DNA of 64,000 bases from Streptacidiphilus sp. 4-A2 (GCA_014284505.1 JAAFYY010000001.1:3658001-3722000); one strand, 5' to 3'. Numbered from the stretch's first letter, positions 28,851 to 38,481 are shown. A program made the numbers and translations. Notes: a model not told the origin generated them from the letters alone.

Positions 28851-29238
28851 TCCACCGCCACTGACGGCTCGCCGGAAGATCTCTGACTGACCGTCGGCCG
28901 ATCACCGGCCCGCCGCGGCCGGTCGGGACCGGCGGCGCGCCATGGCCCGGGACGGCGCCCGACCGACCGGTCGTACGCCCGGAAGCACCAATTCACCGAA
29001 ACCCGCAGTCAGGATCGTGGACAACCCTGACAATCCTGCCCAGAATGTGAGATGGCTCACTGGAATTCCATTGACATGTTGCCGCCAACCTCTTGTGGGC
29101 CAGTCCTCCGCACGCATACCTTCCCTGCAAGGTAGCGCTGCCTGATTCACCGCGAACCGCCGCAGACCCCGGTCCGGAAAGCCGGGGCCGCTTGCGGTCG
29201 CGCCCCGGTTACCCCGGACTGGCTACAGAGGAGACCCC
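28851..29238. other. Intergenic region before the G1-type peptidase gene
   Basis: About 390 bp. It contains a comparatively AT-rich tract (28985-29110) with TTGACA at 29053, which may be the peptidase promoter, and a near-palindrome AGGTAGCGCTGCCT at about 29129-29142. The peptidase ribosome site AGAGGAG is at its right end. No additional gene is supported. Confidence 0.5.
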
Positions 29239-30008
29239 ATGTCCCCGTTCCGCCGCTCCCTCAGCCTCGGCGCGCTCATCCCCTCATGGCAGCGCCGCTC
29301 GTCGGCATCGCCACCCCGGCCATCGCCGCCACCCCCATGCTCCAGGCGCCGATGATCCAGCACGACGGCGGTGCCACCCCGTTCTTCATCAGCCACGGCG
29401 GCCCGAAGCACTGTCACCAGTGACAACTGGTCCGGCTACGCGGCCACTGGCTCGACGTACACGAGCGTGTCGACCACCTTCACCCAGCCGGCCGTCAACT
29501 GCTCCAGCGGCGACGGCTACTCCAGCTTCTGGGTGGGCCTCGACGGATACAGCTCCAGCTCGGTCGAGCAGACCGGCACCGAGGCGGACTGCTCCGGCGG
29601 CGTGGCGTCGTACTCCGCCTGGTACGAGATGTACCCGGCGTACCCCGTCACCTACGGCAACAACGTCGAGCCCGGCGACGTGATCACCGAGACCGTCAGC
29701 TACTCCTCCAACACCTACACGCTGACCCTCAAGGACAGCACTGAGGGCTGGACCAAGACGACCACCAAGCGGGAGAGCGGCCTGTCCCGCTCCTCCGCCG
29801 AGGTCGTGGCCGAGGCCCCGTACTCCGGCGGGTGCTGCCGCTGGACAACTTCGGCACCGTCAACTTCAGCAACTCGACGGTCAACGGCGCCTCGCTGAGC
29901 TCGACCAACCCGACCGGGATGAACATGGTCTCCGACTCGGGCGTGCCCGAGGCGACCATCTCCTCGCTCTCCGGCGGCAACTTCTCGATCGCCTGGAACA
30001 GCCTGTAA
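29239..30008 (+). CDS. Secreted G1 (eqolisin)-type glutamic endopeptidase
   Basis: Secreted acid protease family member. ATG at 29239 after AGAGGAG; Sec signal peptide with hydrophobic stretch LMAAPLVGIATPAIAA. The mature domain begins SDNWSGYAATGSTYTSVSTT and carries FWVGLDGYSSSSVEQTGTEA, the family region with the catalytic Gln, and SSAEVVAEAPYSGG with the catalytic Glu. It ends FSIAWNSL. About 255 residues. Frameshifts near 29283, 29408 and 29832. Fungal G1 enzymes are best known; actinobacterial members of the A4/G1 superfamily also exist. Confidence 0.83.
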
Positions 30009-30020
30009 CCAGCTGACCGG

Positions 30021-30056
30021 TGCGCGGGCGGTCGCCTTCGGGCGGCCGCCCGCGCA
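30021..30056. terminator. Terminator hairpin with TTCG loop
   Basis: TGCGCGGGCGG (30021-30031) pairs with CCGCCCGCGCA (30046-30056), with an inner CGCC-TTCG-GGCG stem-loop. It sits 13 bp after the peptidase stop and just before the minus-strand response-regulator stop at 30063, so it can end both transcripts. Confidence 0.85.
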
Positions 30057-30062
30057 GTCGTC

Positions 30063-30488
30063 TCAGCCCCGGCCCTCGGGCAGCTCCGCGGTGTCCAGGA
30101 AGAAGGCGTCGATGCTGCGGACCGCGCGCACGAAGTCGTCGAGGTTCACCGGCTTGGTGATGTAGGCGTTGGCGTGGCGCTGATAGGCCGCGCGGACGTC
30201 GTCCGGCGCGTCCGAGGTGGTCAGCACCACCACCGGGATGGTCTTCAGCTGCTGGTCGGCCTTGAGCACGTCGAGCAGCTCGCAGCCGTTCATCCGGGGC
30301 ATGTTGAGGTCCACCACGATCAGGTCCGGACGGGTGGCCCGCGGATCCCGCAGCAGCTCCAGCGCGGCAACCCCGTCCGCGACCCGGACCACGCTGCGCG
30401 TGGTGCCGCGCGTCCGCAGTGCCTCCTCGACCAGTAGCGCGTCTGCGGCGTCGTCCTCGACCAGCAGAATGTCACGGGTACGGAGCAT
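30063..30488 (-). CDS. Single-domain response regulator (Rcp1-like)
   Basis: 141-residue receiver-only protein in an intact frame. Acidic pair ILLVEDDAADALLVEEAL, phospho-acceptor Asp in DLIVVDLNMPRMNG, Thr in VVVLTTSDAPDDVRAAYQ and Lys in NAYITKPVNLDDFVRAV. The TTSD and YITKPVN features and the R-x-R-x region match response regulators that partner phytochrome-type kinases. No output domain. The kinase at 25905 is of the matching class, so it may be a partner (inference). Confidence 0.92.
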   Translation of the reverse strand: MLRTRDILLVEDDAADALLVEEALRTRGTTRSVVRVADGVAALELLRDPRATRPDLIVVDLNMPRMNGCELLDVLKADQQLKTIPVVVLTTSDAPDDVRAAYQRHANAYITKPVNLDDFVRAVRSIDAFFLDTAELPEGRG

Positions 30489-30507
30489 GGGATCAGCGTA
30501 GGTCCGG

Positions 30508-30545
30508 GCCCGGCCGCGGGCGAGACATGCGCACCGCGGCCGGGC
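30508..30545 (-). terminator. Hairpin between asnB-like gene and response regulator
   Basis: Perfect 12-bp inverted repeat GCCCGGCCGCGG (30508-30519) and CCGCGGCCGGGC (30534-30545) with a 14-nt loop, 13 bp beyond the asparagine synthetase stop on the minus strand. The large loop makes it a moderate-confidence terminator. Confidence 0.6.
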
Positions 30546-30558
30546 AGGCGGCTCCCGC

Positions 30559-32408
30559 TCAGAAGTCCAGCGTCACCTGGTAGCGGCGCAGCCAGCTGTC
30601 GAAGGCCAGGACCAGCTCGGTGCTCCCGCGCAGATCCGCCCCCGACGCGTTGTCGACCGCCGCGCCGGCCGCGGCCAGGTCGAGCAGCGGCCGCACCGGG
30701 GCGTCCCGGTCGGCCAGCAGCTGCCGCAGCTCACCGCGCAGGGCCTCCATGTAGGTCGGGTCCTGGGTGCTCGGGTAGGGGCTCTTCACCCGGTTGGCGA
30801 CAACCTCCGGCAGCACGTCCCGGGCGGCGGCGCGCAGCAGCGACTTCTCCCGGCCGTCGAAGGTCTTCATGGACCAGGGGGTGTTGAAGACGTACTGGAC
30901 CAGCCGGTGGTCGCAGAACGGCACCCGCACCTCCAGCCCGGTGGCCATGCTGGCCCGGTCCTTGCGGTCGAGCAGGAACTGCACGAACCGGGTCAGGTGC
31001 AGGTAGCAGATCTCGCGCATGCGCCGTTCGTGGTCGCTCTCCCCGGGCAGCCGGGGCACCTCGGCCAGTGCCTCGTGGTAGCGCGCCTGCTGGTAGCCGT
31101 TGATGTCGATCTTGGCCAGCAGCCCGGGGTCGAACAGCGACTCCGGCTCGGTCGCGGAGTCCCCGGCGAAGCCGCGCCGGATCGCGGCGAGCCAGGGGAA
31201 GGTCTCGGCCCGCACCACCGCCGGATCGTGGAACCAGCTGTACCCGCCGAAGACCTCGTCCGCGGACTCCCCCGAGAGGGCGACCGTGGTCTGCTCCCGG
31301 ATCGCCCGGAACAGCAGGTAGAGAGAGGTGTCGCCGTCGCCCAGGCCGTACGGCAGGTCCCGGGCGACCAGCACCGCGTCGCGGTTGGCGCGGTCCATCA
31401 GCTGGCGGGTGTCCAGCACGATGTCGCGGTGGTCGCTGGCAACGTGCTCGGCCAGCGCGTGGGCGTAGGGGCCGTCCGGGGTGGCGCGCAGGTGGTCGGC
31501 CTTGAAGTTCTCGGTCTGGCCGACGAAGTCCACCGAGAACGACCGCACCGGGCCGCTGCCCTGGGCGGCGAGGGCCTTCGCGGACAACGCGGTGATCACC
31601 GAGGAGTCGAGCCCGCCGGAGAGCAGGGTGCACAGCGGGACGTCGGAGATCAACTGCCGGTCGACGATGTCGTCCAGCAGCTCGCGCACATGGGTGACGG
31701 TGGTGTCCAGGTCGTCCTGGTGCTCGTGCGCCTCCAGCGACCAGTAGCGCCGCTCGGTGGCACCGGTGGAGCGCACCCGCAGGGTGTGGCCGGGGCGCAG
31801 TTCGCGCATCCCCCGGTAGACCGCGTGGCCGGGCGTCTTGGCGAAGGCCATCAGCTCGGCCATGCCCTCGGCGTCCACCACGGCCTCGACCTCGGGGTGG
31901 GCCAGCAGCGCCTTGGGCTCGGAGCCGAAGACCACACCGTCGGCGGTCTCGTAGTAGTAGAGCGGCTTGATGCCCATGCGGTCCCGCACCAGCAGCAGCT
32001 CCCGCTGCTCCGGATCCCACAGCGCGAACGCGTACATCCCGTTGAGTCTGGCGGTGAACTCCTCGCCCCACTGGAGGTAGGCGTGCAGCGCCACCTCGGT
32101 GTCGCTGCCGGTGACGAAGGTGTGACCCAACGCCTGTAGCTCGGAGCGGAGTTCACGGTAGTTGTAGATCTCACCGCTGTAGGTGGTGACCAGCACCGTG
32201 CGGCCCTCGCGGACGACCGCCATCGGCTGCACGCCGCCCTCGATGTCGATCACGGCCAGCCGGCGGTGACCGAGCGCGGCGTTGGCGTCCACCCACACCC
32301 GGCCGCGTCCGGGCCGCGGCAGGCCATGGTCTCGGTCATCGCGGAGATGACACCCCGCGCGTCGGCGAGATTCTGTCGGAAGGAGATCCAGCCGGTGATT
32401 CCGCACAT
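30559..32408 (-). CDS. asnB: Asparagine synthetase (glutamine-hydrolysing)
   Basis: Class II glutamine amidotransferase that makes asparagine from aspartate, ATP and glutamine. ATG at 32408 gives MCGITGWISF with the nucleophilic Cys2 after Met removal. The glutaminase region continues ALGHRRLAVIDIEGGVQPM and YSGEIYNYRELRSEL (one frameshift near 32315). Synthetase domain: PP-loop LLSGGLDSSVITALSAK and ALSGESADEVFGGYSWF. About 615 residues. Several Streptomyces carry multiple AsnB paralogues, some acting on secondary metabolites; here no such context exists. Preceded by GAGGACACC as ribosome site. Confidence 0.92.
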
Positions 32409-32775
32409 GATGGCGGTGTCCTCTCCGGTCCTCGCCCGGCTCGGCGCAGGGCGATGCACCACCGCGTCCCTTGCGGCAGCGCTGTCGTGAGCACACTAAC
32501 CACCGGTCATTGCAAAACACAACGATCCCTGGAGCAGGCCCGCACACATCAGGACAACGGCGGCGATACCGGTTTGCACGTGGCAGACCGGCTCCCATCG
32601 GCAGGAAGTCCGCCCGGGAGGGAGCCCGCTCGCGGCCCGATCCGACAAGCACTCAGGTCAGCGGGCATCGCCCGGCTCATACTGATCTGGCGTCAAATCC
32701 CTCGTCCACGAATGATTCCCATCATCCGAGCACTGCCAATCAGTCAGTTCATTGGACTGAGCCGGATGAGACCAG
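32409..32775. other. Intergenic region upstream of the asparagine synthetase gene
   Basis: About 370 bp, AT-richer than coding DNA near 32490-32540 and 32690-32765. The asnB-type promoter presumably lies here on the minus strand. I see no riboswitch, tRNA or conserved small gene. Its right end is the stop of the small minus-strand protein at 32776. Confidence 0.5.
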
Positions 32776-33087
32776 TCAGTCCAGAGCGCGGACCAGTTCC
32801 TCGCGGCGGGTACGGGCCGCACCGGCCCGGCCCGGCTGGGTCAGCGCCCGGCAGCACACCGGGCGGCGCAGCACCTGGCGGGCGCTGGTGGCGATGATCC
32901 GGACCTCGCCCCGGTCGCTGATCTCCGCCCGGATCGTCCCGCTGAGGTCGGCATACACCGGATGACCGCCTGCGCCCAGCGCCTGCGTACGGTGCACCTG
33001 GACGATGTCGGCCGTACTGCGGCCGGAGCCGGCCGGCTGCGCCTCGAACGTCAGCTCGTATACCGGGGTCGTGCTGCTCAGCTTCAC
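32776..33087 (-). CDS. Small hypothetical protein (DUF6296-like)
   Basis: 103 residues from a GTG at 33087. N-terminal half YELTFEAQPAGS and IVQVHRTQALGAGGHPVY, then ADLSGTIRAEISDRGEVRII, which resembles a small Streptomyces family I know as DUF6296 (name from memory). The C-terminus is Arg/Ala-rich. No catalytic motif. A five-copy 12-13 bp tandem repeat lies directly upstream (33108-33169), in its 5-prime region. Function unknown. Confidence 0.65.
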   Translation of the reverse strand: MKLSSTTPVYELTFEAQPAGSGRSTADIVQVHRTQALGAGGHPVYADLSGTIRAEISDRGEVRIIATSARQVLRRPVCCRALTQPGRAGAARTRREELVRALD

Positions 33088-33107
33088 GGATTCCGTCCTG
33101 CGAGGTC

Positions 33108-33169
33108 TCGGGGTTCCACTCGGGGGTTCTACTCGGGGGTTTACTTGGGGGTTTACTCGGGGGGTTCAC
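33108..33169. repeat. Five tandem 12-13 bp repeats upstream of a small-protein gene
   Basis: Five consecutive units of the form TCGGGGGTTTAC with single-base variation (TCGGGGTTCCAC, TCGGGGGTTCTAC, TCGGGGGTTTAC, TTGGGGGTTTAC, TCGGGGGGTTCAC), with a decaying sixth. It begins 20 bp upstream of the minus-strand GTG at 33087. G-rich runs at regular spacing on the plus strand could form G-quadruplex structure. Confidence 0.8.
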
Positions 33170-33394
33170 TCGTGGGGGTCGCTCGGCGGCCGCACCCGGG
33201 GCCGCACTCATCATGTTCACCCCATGTTCACCACAGTCCGCCGCCGAACGGGGACCTGCAACAGCAGCCCGCGCGCCGTGTCGCGCGGTCGGTCAGCAGG
33301 CGGGAGCGGCGGTTTCCTGATGAGATCGAAAGAACCCATCTGGACACGAAGGTCAGATGCTCCCGGACGGGTACGCGTGTCCCGAGGAGGAAGC

Positions 33395-33853
33395 GTGAGC
33401 GACGACATGATGGGCGACGCGGTGTACCAGCCGGATCCCGGCGCCGAGGTGCAGGACGACGCCGGGCAGCTGGAACCGGAGGACACCCTGGACAACCGCG
33501 GCGTCGGCGACGTACTGGACGAGGGCTACTCCCCGCCGGACCGGCCACCACCGATCTACCGGACCGGGATCACCGCCCGGGACGAGTTCCGGGGCGAGAG
33601 CCTGGACGAACGGCTCGCCGAGGAGCTGCCGGACCCGCCCGTGCCGGACGGCGACGACGTCGGCGACGCCTCGGACACCGACGGCGAGATCCTGGACGAG
33701 GAGGTCGGCGCCGGCCGCGCGGGACGCCTGGTCGCGCCGGGTGAGGGCAGCCACGACGAGCGTGACGGCATGATCGCCTCCGACGTGGGCATCGACGGCG
33801 CGGCCGCCTCGGCCGAGGAGGCCGCCGTGCACGTGGTCGCCGACCAGGAGTGA
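33395..33853 (+). CDS. DUF5709 family acidic protein
   Basis: 152 residues, GTG start at 33395 after GAGGAGGAAGC. Highly acidic and presumably largely disordered. Conserved segments QLEPEDTLDNRGVGDVLDEG and GITARDEFRGESLDERLAEE match the actinobacterial DUF5709 family; the C-terminus has DVGIDGAAASAEEAAVHVV. Often reported among abundant small Streptomyces proteins of unknown function. Frame intact. Confidence 0.85.
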   Translation: MSDDMMGDAVYQPDPGAEVQDDAGQLEPEDTLDNRGVGDVLDEGYSPPDRPPPIYRTGITARDEFRGESLDERLAEELPDPPVPDGDDVGDASDTDGEILDEEVGAGRAGRLVAPGEGSHDERDGMIASDVGIDGAAASAEEAAVHVVADQE

Positions 33854-34016
33854 CGCCGGAACCCGGGGCGCTCCCCGGCAGGGCGCGATCCGGGCCCCGC
33901 GGCCCTCGGCGAGACAGCGGGCGTCCGGCGTAGCACCCTGGACGCAGGCGCACTGTGCCCGCGTGGCACTGAACCACAGAGGAAGAGGAAAGCACCGGAC
34001 GAGGCAAGGAGTGGAC

Positions 34017-34850
34017 GTGGACAGGGTTCCCAGCATCACCCTCAACAACGGGGTGCAGATTCCCCAGCTCGGCTTCGGCACGTTCCAGATCAAGCCGGCG
34101 GCCACCAAAGAGGCGACGCTGACCGCCCTCAGGGCCGGATACCGGCATATCGACACGGCCGAGATGTACGGCAACGAGCGAGAGGTCGGCGAGGCCGTCC
34201 GGGAGTCCGGGCTGGCCCGCGAGAACGTTTTCGTCACCAGCAAGCTGAACAACGGCTTCCATGACTACGACGACGCGCTCAAGGCCTTCGACCAGACCCT
34301 CGCCGCGCTGGGATTCGACTACCTGGACCTGTTCCTGATCCACTGGCCGCTGCCCAGCGTCGGCGACTTCGTGAACACCTGGCGGGCCATGGAGCACCTG
34401 TACGACTCCGGTCGGGTGAACGCCATCGGCGTGTCCAACTTCCAGCCGCACCACCTGCGCCGCCTGCTCGACGAGACCAGCACCGTGCCCGCGGTCAACC
34501 AGATCGAGGCGCACCCGTACCTGGTCCAGGACGGCGTCCGGGCGTTCAACGCGGAGCAGGGGATCGCCACCGAGGCCTGGTCGCCGATCGCCCAGGGAAA
34601 GGTCCTGAACGACCCCACCATCACCCGGATAGCGCAGCGCCTGGGACGCACCCCGGCCCAGGTCACCCTGCGCTGGCACCTGCAACGCGGCGACATCGTC
34701 TTCCCGAAGTCGGTGAACCGCGCCCGGGTGGAGGAGAACTTCGCGGTCTTCGACTTCGAGCTGAGCGACCAGGACCTCGCCTCGATCACCGCCCTCGACC
34801 GCAACGACCGCACCGGCCCCGACCCGGACAAGTTCAACTACATCCCCTGA
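34017..34850 (+). CDS. Aldo/keto reductase
   Basis: NADPH-dependent (alpha/beta)8-barrel oxidoreductase of the 2,5-diketo-gluconate reductase subgroup. GTG at 34017 chosen because AAGGAG lies six bases upstream; an in-frame GTG is at 34011. Catalytic tetrad visible: Asp and Tyr in RHIDTAEMYGNEREVG, Lys in NVFVTSKLNNG, His in LDLFLIHWPLP. NADP-binding segment is IVFPKSVNRARVEENFAVFD. 277 residues, frame intact. Substrate not predictable. Confidence 0.92.
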   Translation: MDRVPSITLNNGVQIPQLGFGTFQIKPAATKEATLTALRAGYRHIDTAEMYGNEREVGEAVRESGLARENVFVTSKLNNGFHDYDDALKAFDQTLAALGFDYLDLFLIHWPLPSVGDFVNTWRAMEHLYDSGRVNAIGVSNFQPHHLRRLLDETSTVPAVNQIEAHPYLVQDGVRAFNAEQGIATEAWSPIAQGKVLNDPTITRIAQRLGRTPAQVTLRWHLQRGDIVFPKSVNRARVEENFAVFDFELSDQDLASITALDRNDRTGPDPDKFNYIP

Positions 34851-35023
34851 GCCGGAGCCCGGGTCGTCCTTCCGGAGGCCCTCCCGGGGGTCCTGCTGAG
34901 GGCGGCGAGTGGGGCCCGGGGCCGTGGGAGCCCGGCAACGCCCCTGGTGGGGCGGCCGGATGGCGCTGCCCGGTCCGCGTGCCGGACACCCGGCCGGGCT
35001 CCGGTCACGGCTAGCATGGGCGG

Positions 35024-35425
35024 ATGGCCATCGACCTGTCCGCGCCCGGTGACGACTACCTGGGGTTCTGGCGCGAGTACCACCTGTGCACGCTCAGCAC
35101 CCGGCGGCCGGACGGTTCGCCGCACCTGGTCCCGGTCGGGGTGACCTTCGACCCGGAGGCCCGGCTGGCGCGGATCATCACCAACCGCACCAGCCGCAAG
35201 GTCCGCAACATCCAGGCCGCCGGGCCGTCCGGGATGCGGGTCGCGGTCTGCCAGGTGGACGGCCGCCGCTGGGCCACGCTGGAGGGCGTCGCGGTGGTCC
35301 GCGACGAGCCGGAGGCCGTGGCCGAGGCGGTCCGGCGCTACAACGAGCGCTACCGTACGCCGGGCCCCAACCCGAACCGGGTGGCCATCGAGATCAGCGT
35401 GGACAAAGCGTTCGGACACGCCTGA
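35024..35425 (+). CDS. PNPOx-fold, F420/flavin-dependent oxidoreductase-like protein
   Basis: 133 residues, intact frame, ATG at 35024. Split-barrel fold with HLCTLSTRRPDGSPHLVPVG at the start, ARIITNRTSRKVRNIQAA and WATLEGVAVVRDEPEAVAEA, like the pyridoxamine-5-phosphate-oxidase-related F420-dependent proteins of actinobacteria (Rv2074/biliverdin-reductase type). Probably cytoplasmic dimer. Substrate unknown. Confidence 0.85.
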   Translation: MAIDLSAPGDDYLGFWREYHLCTLSTRRPDGSPHLVPVGVTFDPEARLARIITNRTSRKVRNIQAAGPSGMRVAVCQVDGRRWATLEGVAVVRDEPEAVAEAVRRYNERYRTPGPNPNRVAIEISVDKAFGHA

Positions 35426-35537
35426 ACCGCCGGACCCGGCCTGACGGCCGGGGTAGGGTCGGGGCTCTGTAAGGTCGGGCTCGTCGAACGCGCGGACCGG
35501 CCGGGGGCCGCGCACCCGGCCGACGGCGGAGGCGGCT

Positions 35538-36898
35538 GTGAGCGAGCATCTGGTGGTCATCGGCGCGGACGCGGCCGGGATGTCCGCCGCCTCCCAGGCC
35601 CGGCGCCGCCGCGACCCGGATCAGCTGCGGATCACCGCGTTCGAGCGGGGCGGCTTCAGCTCCTACTCGGCCTGCGGGATCCCCTACTGGGTGGGCGGCC
35701 AGGTCGCCGAACGCGATTCGCTGATCGCCCGCACCCCCGAGCAGCACCGCAGTCACGGCATCGACCTGCGGATGCGGACCGAGGTGACCGAGATCGACCT
35801 GGACCGGCGCCGGGTGCGCAGCCGGGAGCTGGAAGGCGGGGCCGAGCAGTGGACCGGCTTCGACCAGCTGGTGATCGCCACGGGCGCCACGCCGCTGCGT
35901 CCGCCGCTGCCCGGCTTCGACGCGCCCGGGGTGCACGGGGTGCAGACCCTGGACGACGGCGCCGCGCTGCTGGCCACGCTGGAGCACGACTGCCACCGGG
36001 CGGTGGTGGTGGGCGGCGGCTATATCGGGGTGGAGATGGCGGAGGCCATGGTCCAGCGCGGGCTGCGGGTGACCATGGTGCACCGGTCGGCGGAGCCGAT
36101 GGCCACCCTGGACCCGGACATGGGACGGCTGGTGCGGGTGGCCATGGAAGGCATGGGCATCGAGGTGGTGCCCGGCGCCGAGGCGGTGGAGGTGCGGCTC
36201 GGCCCGGACGGGCGGCCGCGGGCGGTGGTCACCACCGCCGGGGAGTATCCGGCCGATGTGGTGGTGCTCGGGCTCGGGTGCGCCCGCGTACCGCACTGGC
36301 CGAGGCCGCCGGGCTGCCGCTGGGCGCCTCCGGCGGGCTGCGCACCACACCGGACATGCGGGTACCGGGAGTTGACGGTGTGTGGGCGGGCGGGGACTGC
36401 GTGGAGGTGCTGAACCTGGTCTCCGGCCGGTACCAGCACATCGCCCTGGGCACCCACGCCAACAAGCAGGGGCTGGTCATGGGCACCAATATCGGGGGCG
36501 GAAAGGCGTCCTTCCCGGGAGTGGTCGGCACCGCGGTGAGCAAGGTCTGCTCGGTGGAGATCGCCAGGACCGGACTGCGCGAACGCGAGGCCGACGCGGC
36601 CGGGCTGGCCTGGGAGGCCGCCGTCATCGAGTCGACCAGCCGGGCGGGCTACTACCCGGGCGCCGCGCCGATGACCGTGAAGATGCTGGCCGAGCGCGGC
36701 ACCGGGCGGCTGCTGGGCACGCAGATCGTCGGCGCCGAGGGCGCGGCCAAGCGGGTGGACATCGCAGCGGTGGCCCTGACCGCGGGGCTGACGGTCGATC
36801 AGATGGTGTTCCTGGACCTGGGTTACGCCCCGCCGTTCTCCCCGGTCTGGGATCCGGTACAGGTGGCGGCCCGCAAACTGGTCGGCCGGGTGCACTGA
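35538..36898 (+). CDS. FAD-dependent pyridine nucleotide-disulphide oxidoreductase, CoA-disulfide-reductase type
   Basis: Flavoprotein with GTG start at 35538. FAD-binding VVIGADAAGMSAASQARRR, the single active-site Cys in FSSYSACGIPYWVGGQ as in CoA-disulfide reductases, a second Rossmann motif VVVGGGYIGVEMAEAM for NAD(P)H, and FAD-ribityl motif VWAGGDCVEVLN. The C-terminal dimerisation domain has SRAGYYPGAAPMTVKM and VDQMVFLDLGYAPPFSPVWD. About 454 residues; one frameshift near 36280. No rhodanese fusion. May act on CoA- or other low-molecular-weight thiol disulfides. Confidence 0.88.
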
Positions 36899-36914
36899 CC
36901 GGCCCGGCACGCCA

Positions 36915-36946
36915 GCGGACGCCGACCTGCTCCGGTCGGCGTCCGC
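36915..36946. terminator. Convergent terminator hairpin
   Basis: Perfect 13-bp stem GCGGACGCCGACC (36915-36927) and GGTCGGCGTCCGC (36934-36946), loop TGCTCC, between the plus-strand flavoprotein stop (36898) and the minus-strand glucanase stop (37018). Confidence 0.88.
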
Positions 36947-36973
36947 CGTATCACGTCACATCAGAAAGCCTGT

Positions 36974-37029
36974 GCTCAGGGCGGGTTGCTCAGGGCGGGT
37001 TGCTCAGGGCGGGTTGCTCAGGGCAGGTT
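36974..37029. repeat. Four tandem 14-bp repeats spanning the GH16 stop codon
   Basis: Units GCTCAGGGCGGGTT at 36974, 36988 and 37002, and GCTCAGGGCAGGTT at 37016. The last copy contains the final codons and TGA of the minus-strand GH16 gene; the other three are downstream of it. Looks like tandem duplication of the gene end. Confidence 0.9.
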
Positions 37030-38406
37030 CCAGGCCTGGTTGGCATTGCCGGTGCAGTCCCAGATCTCCAGCTGGGTGCCCGGGGTGGTGGACCAACCGG
37101 TGTCGTCCAGGCACTTGTTGGACTGCGGGTTGTACAACGCCCCGTCCGACTGCGGCTCCCAGACCTGTGCTGCGGTGTTGTTGCAGTCGTAGAGGTCGAC
37201 GGTGGTTCCGTCGGCCGTGCCGCCGGCGTCGATGTCCAGGCATTTGCCGAGGGCCTGGATGGTGCTGCCGGCCTGGACCACGGTCCACTGCTGCGCGGCG
37301 GTGCCGTTGCAGGTGTAGACCTGGACCGGGTTGTAGTCGGCGGTGGAGGCCGAGCGGTCGTCCACGCACAGGCCGCCGTAACCGGTGATCTGGCCGGTCG
37401 CGGTGCCGCCGCCGGTACCGCCGCCCCGCCGCCGGAGCCGCTGGTCTCGTAGGCCGCGACATAGGCGACGCTCATGCTGGCGCCGGAGGTGGTGGCGCTG
37501 GTCGGCGAGGTGCAGCCGCACACGCCGTTGGGATAGCCGCCGCCCATGGCCAGGTCGAAGATGATGGAGAAGTTGTGGTCGACCGCCGCCTGCCAGGTCG
37601 AGGCGCCGATCTGGCTCTCACTGATCGTGTAGAACTGGTTGCCGTCGAGGTACCAGGTGATCGACTCGTCCGCGGTGTTGGTGCGGTTCACGATCGCCGT
37701 GTAGGTGTGGTAGCCGGTCTGGCATCCGGAACAGGCCTGCAGGCCACTGCCCTGGCCGTCGGTCTCGTTGCAGGGGCCGCCCGGGTCGGTGCCGCAGTGG
37801 AAGGTCCCGGAGTGCTCGGACAGCGCGTTGACGTCCTCGAGGATGTCGATCTCGCCGTTCTCCGGCCACTGGCCGGGGCCGAGCATCCAGAAGGCGGGCC
37901 AGTAACCGGTGCCGCTGGCGGGGTTGGGCTGCTCGATGGAGGCGGTGACCTCCAACTCGCCGCCGGCGGGCGCGCCCACGTTGGCGGTGGGCGTCTGGAT
38001 CCGCCCCGAGGTCCAGTTGCCGCCGTTGTCGATCGCGGTGATGTCCAGGTGGCCGTGCCGTCGAGATGGACATTGCTGGTGAGTTGGTCATGGTCTCGAT
38101 CTCGCCGGTGCCGAAGTTCGACCCGGGGCCGGTGTCGTAGATCCAGTTCGCCGAGTTGGGCGCACTGCCGCCGCACACTGAAGTCGTCGCTGAACACCGT
38201 CGACCATCCGGACGGGGCGCCGGGCACGGTACTGGCACCGGCGGGCCCGCCACGGTGAACACCGAGAGCATGGCGGCGATCGGCGCGAGTACACCGACGA
38301 ACGCGATCCGCCGCAGCCGCCGACGCGGTCGCTGCGACGTCCCGCTCCGCGACTTCCTGCCCTGGAACTTCCTGCGCCCGGGCACGGCGCCGTCTTCCTC
38401 TGGCAT
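37018..38406 (-). CDS. Secreted GH16 endo-beta-glucanase with ricin-type (CBM13) domain
   Basis: Probable laminarinase-type beta-glucanase. ATG at 38406 after GGAGGTAGC. The long basic N-terminus (RPRRRLRRIAFVG) precedes the hydrophobic signal segment VLAPIAAMLSVFTVAG. The GH16 domain has WPAFWMLGPGQWPENGEIDI and the catalytic ExDxxE as EIDILEDV. HTYTAIVNRT and ESITWYLDGNQFYTI are family strands. A Gly-rich linker leads to a ricin B-type trefoil with QxW repeats (AAQQWTVVQAG, AAQVWEPQSDG, ANQAWNLP). Four or more frameshifts near 38240, 38170, 38075 and 37430. About 460 residues. Confidence 0.87.
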
Positions 38407-38481
38407 CGCCTTGCTACCTCCGAACTGGATTCCTTGCGAATCGGGATTCCCTGACTGCCGCATTACCTGGTGGGACGGTTC

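Noticed and set aside
33108..33169. CRISPR-like array
   Set aside because: Units are contiguous without spacers and only 12-13 bp long. No cas genes are present anywhere in the window.
32744..33220. 158-codon minus-strand ORF containing a PPSKPPSKPP repeat
   Set aside because: The repeat is the translated 12-13 bp tandem repeat, and the rest overlaps the DUF6296-like gene in another frame.
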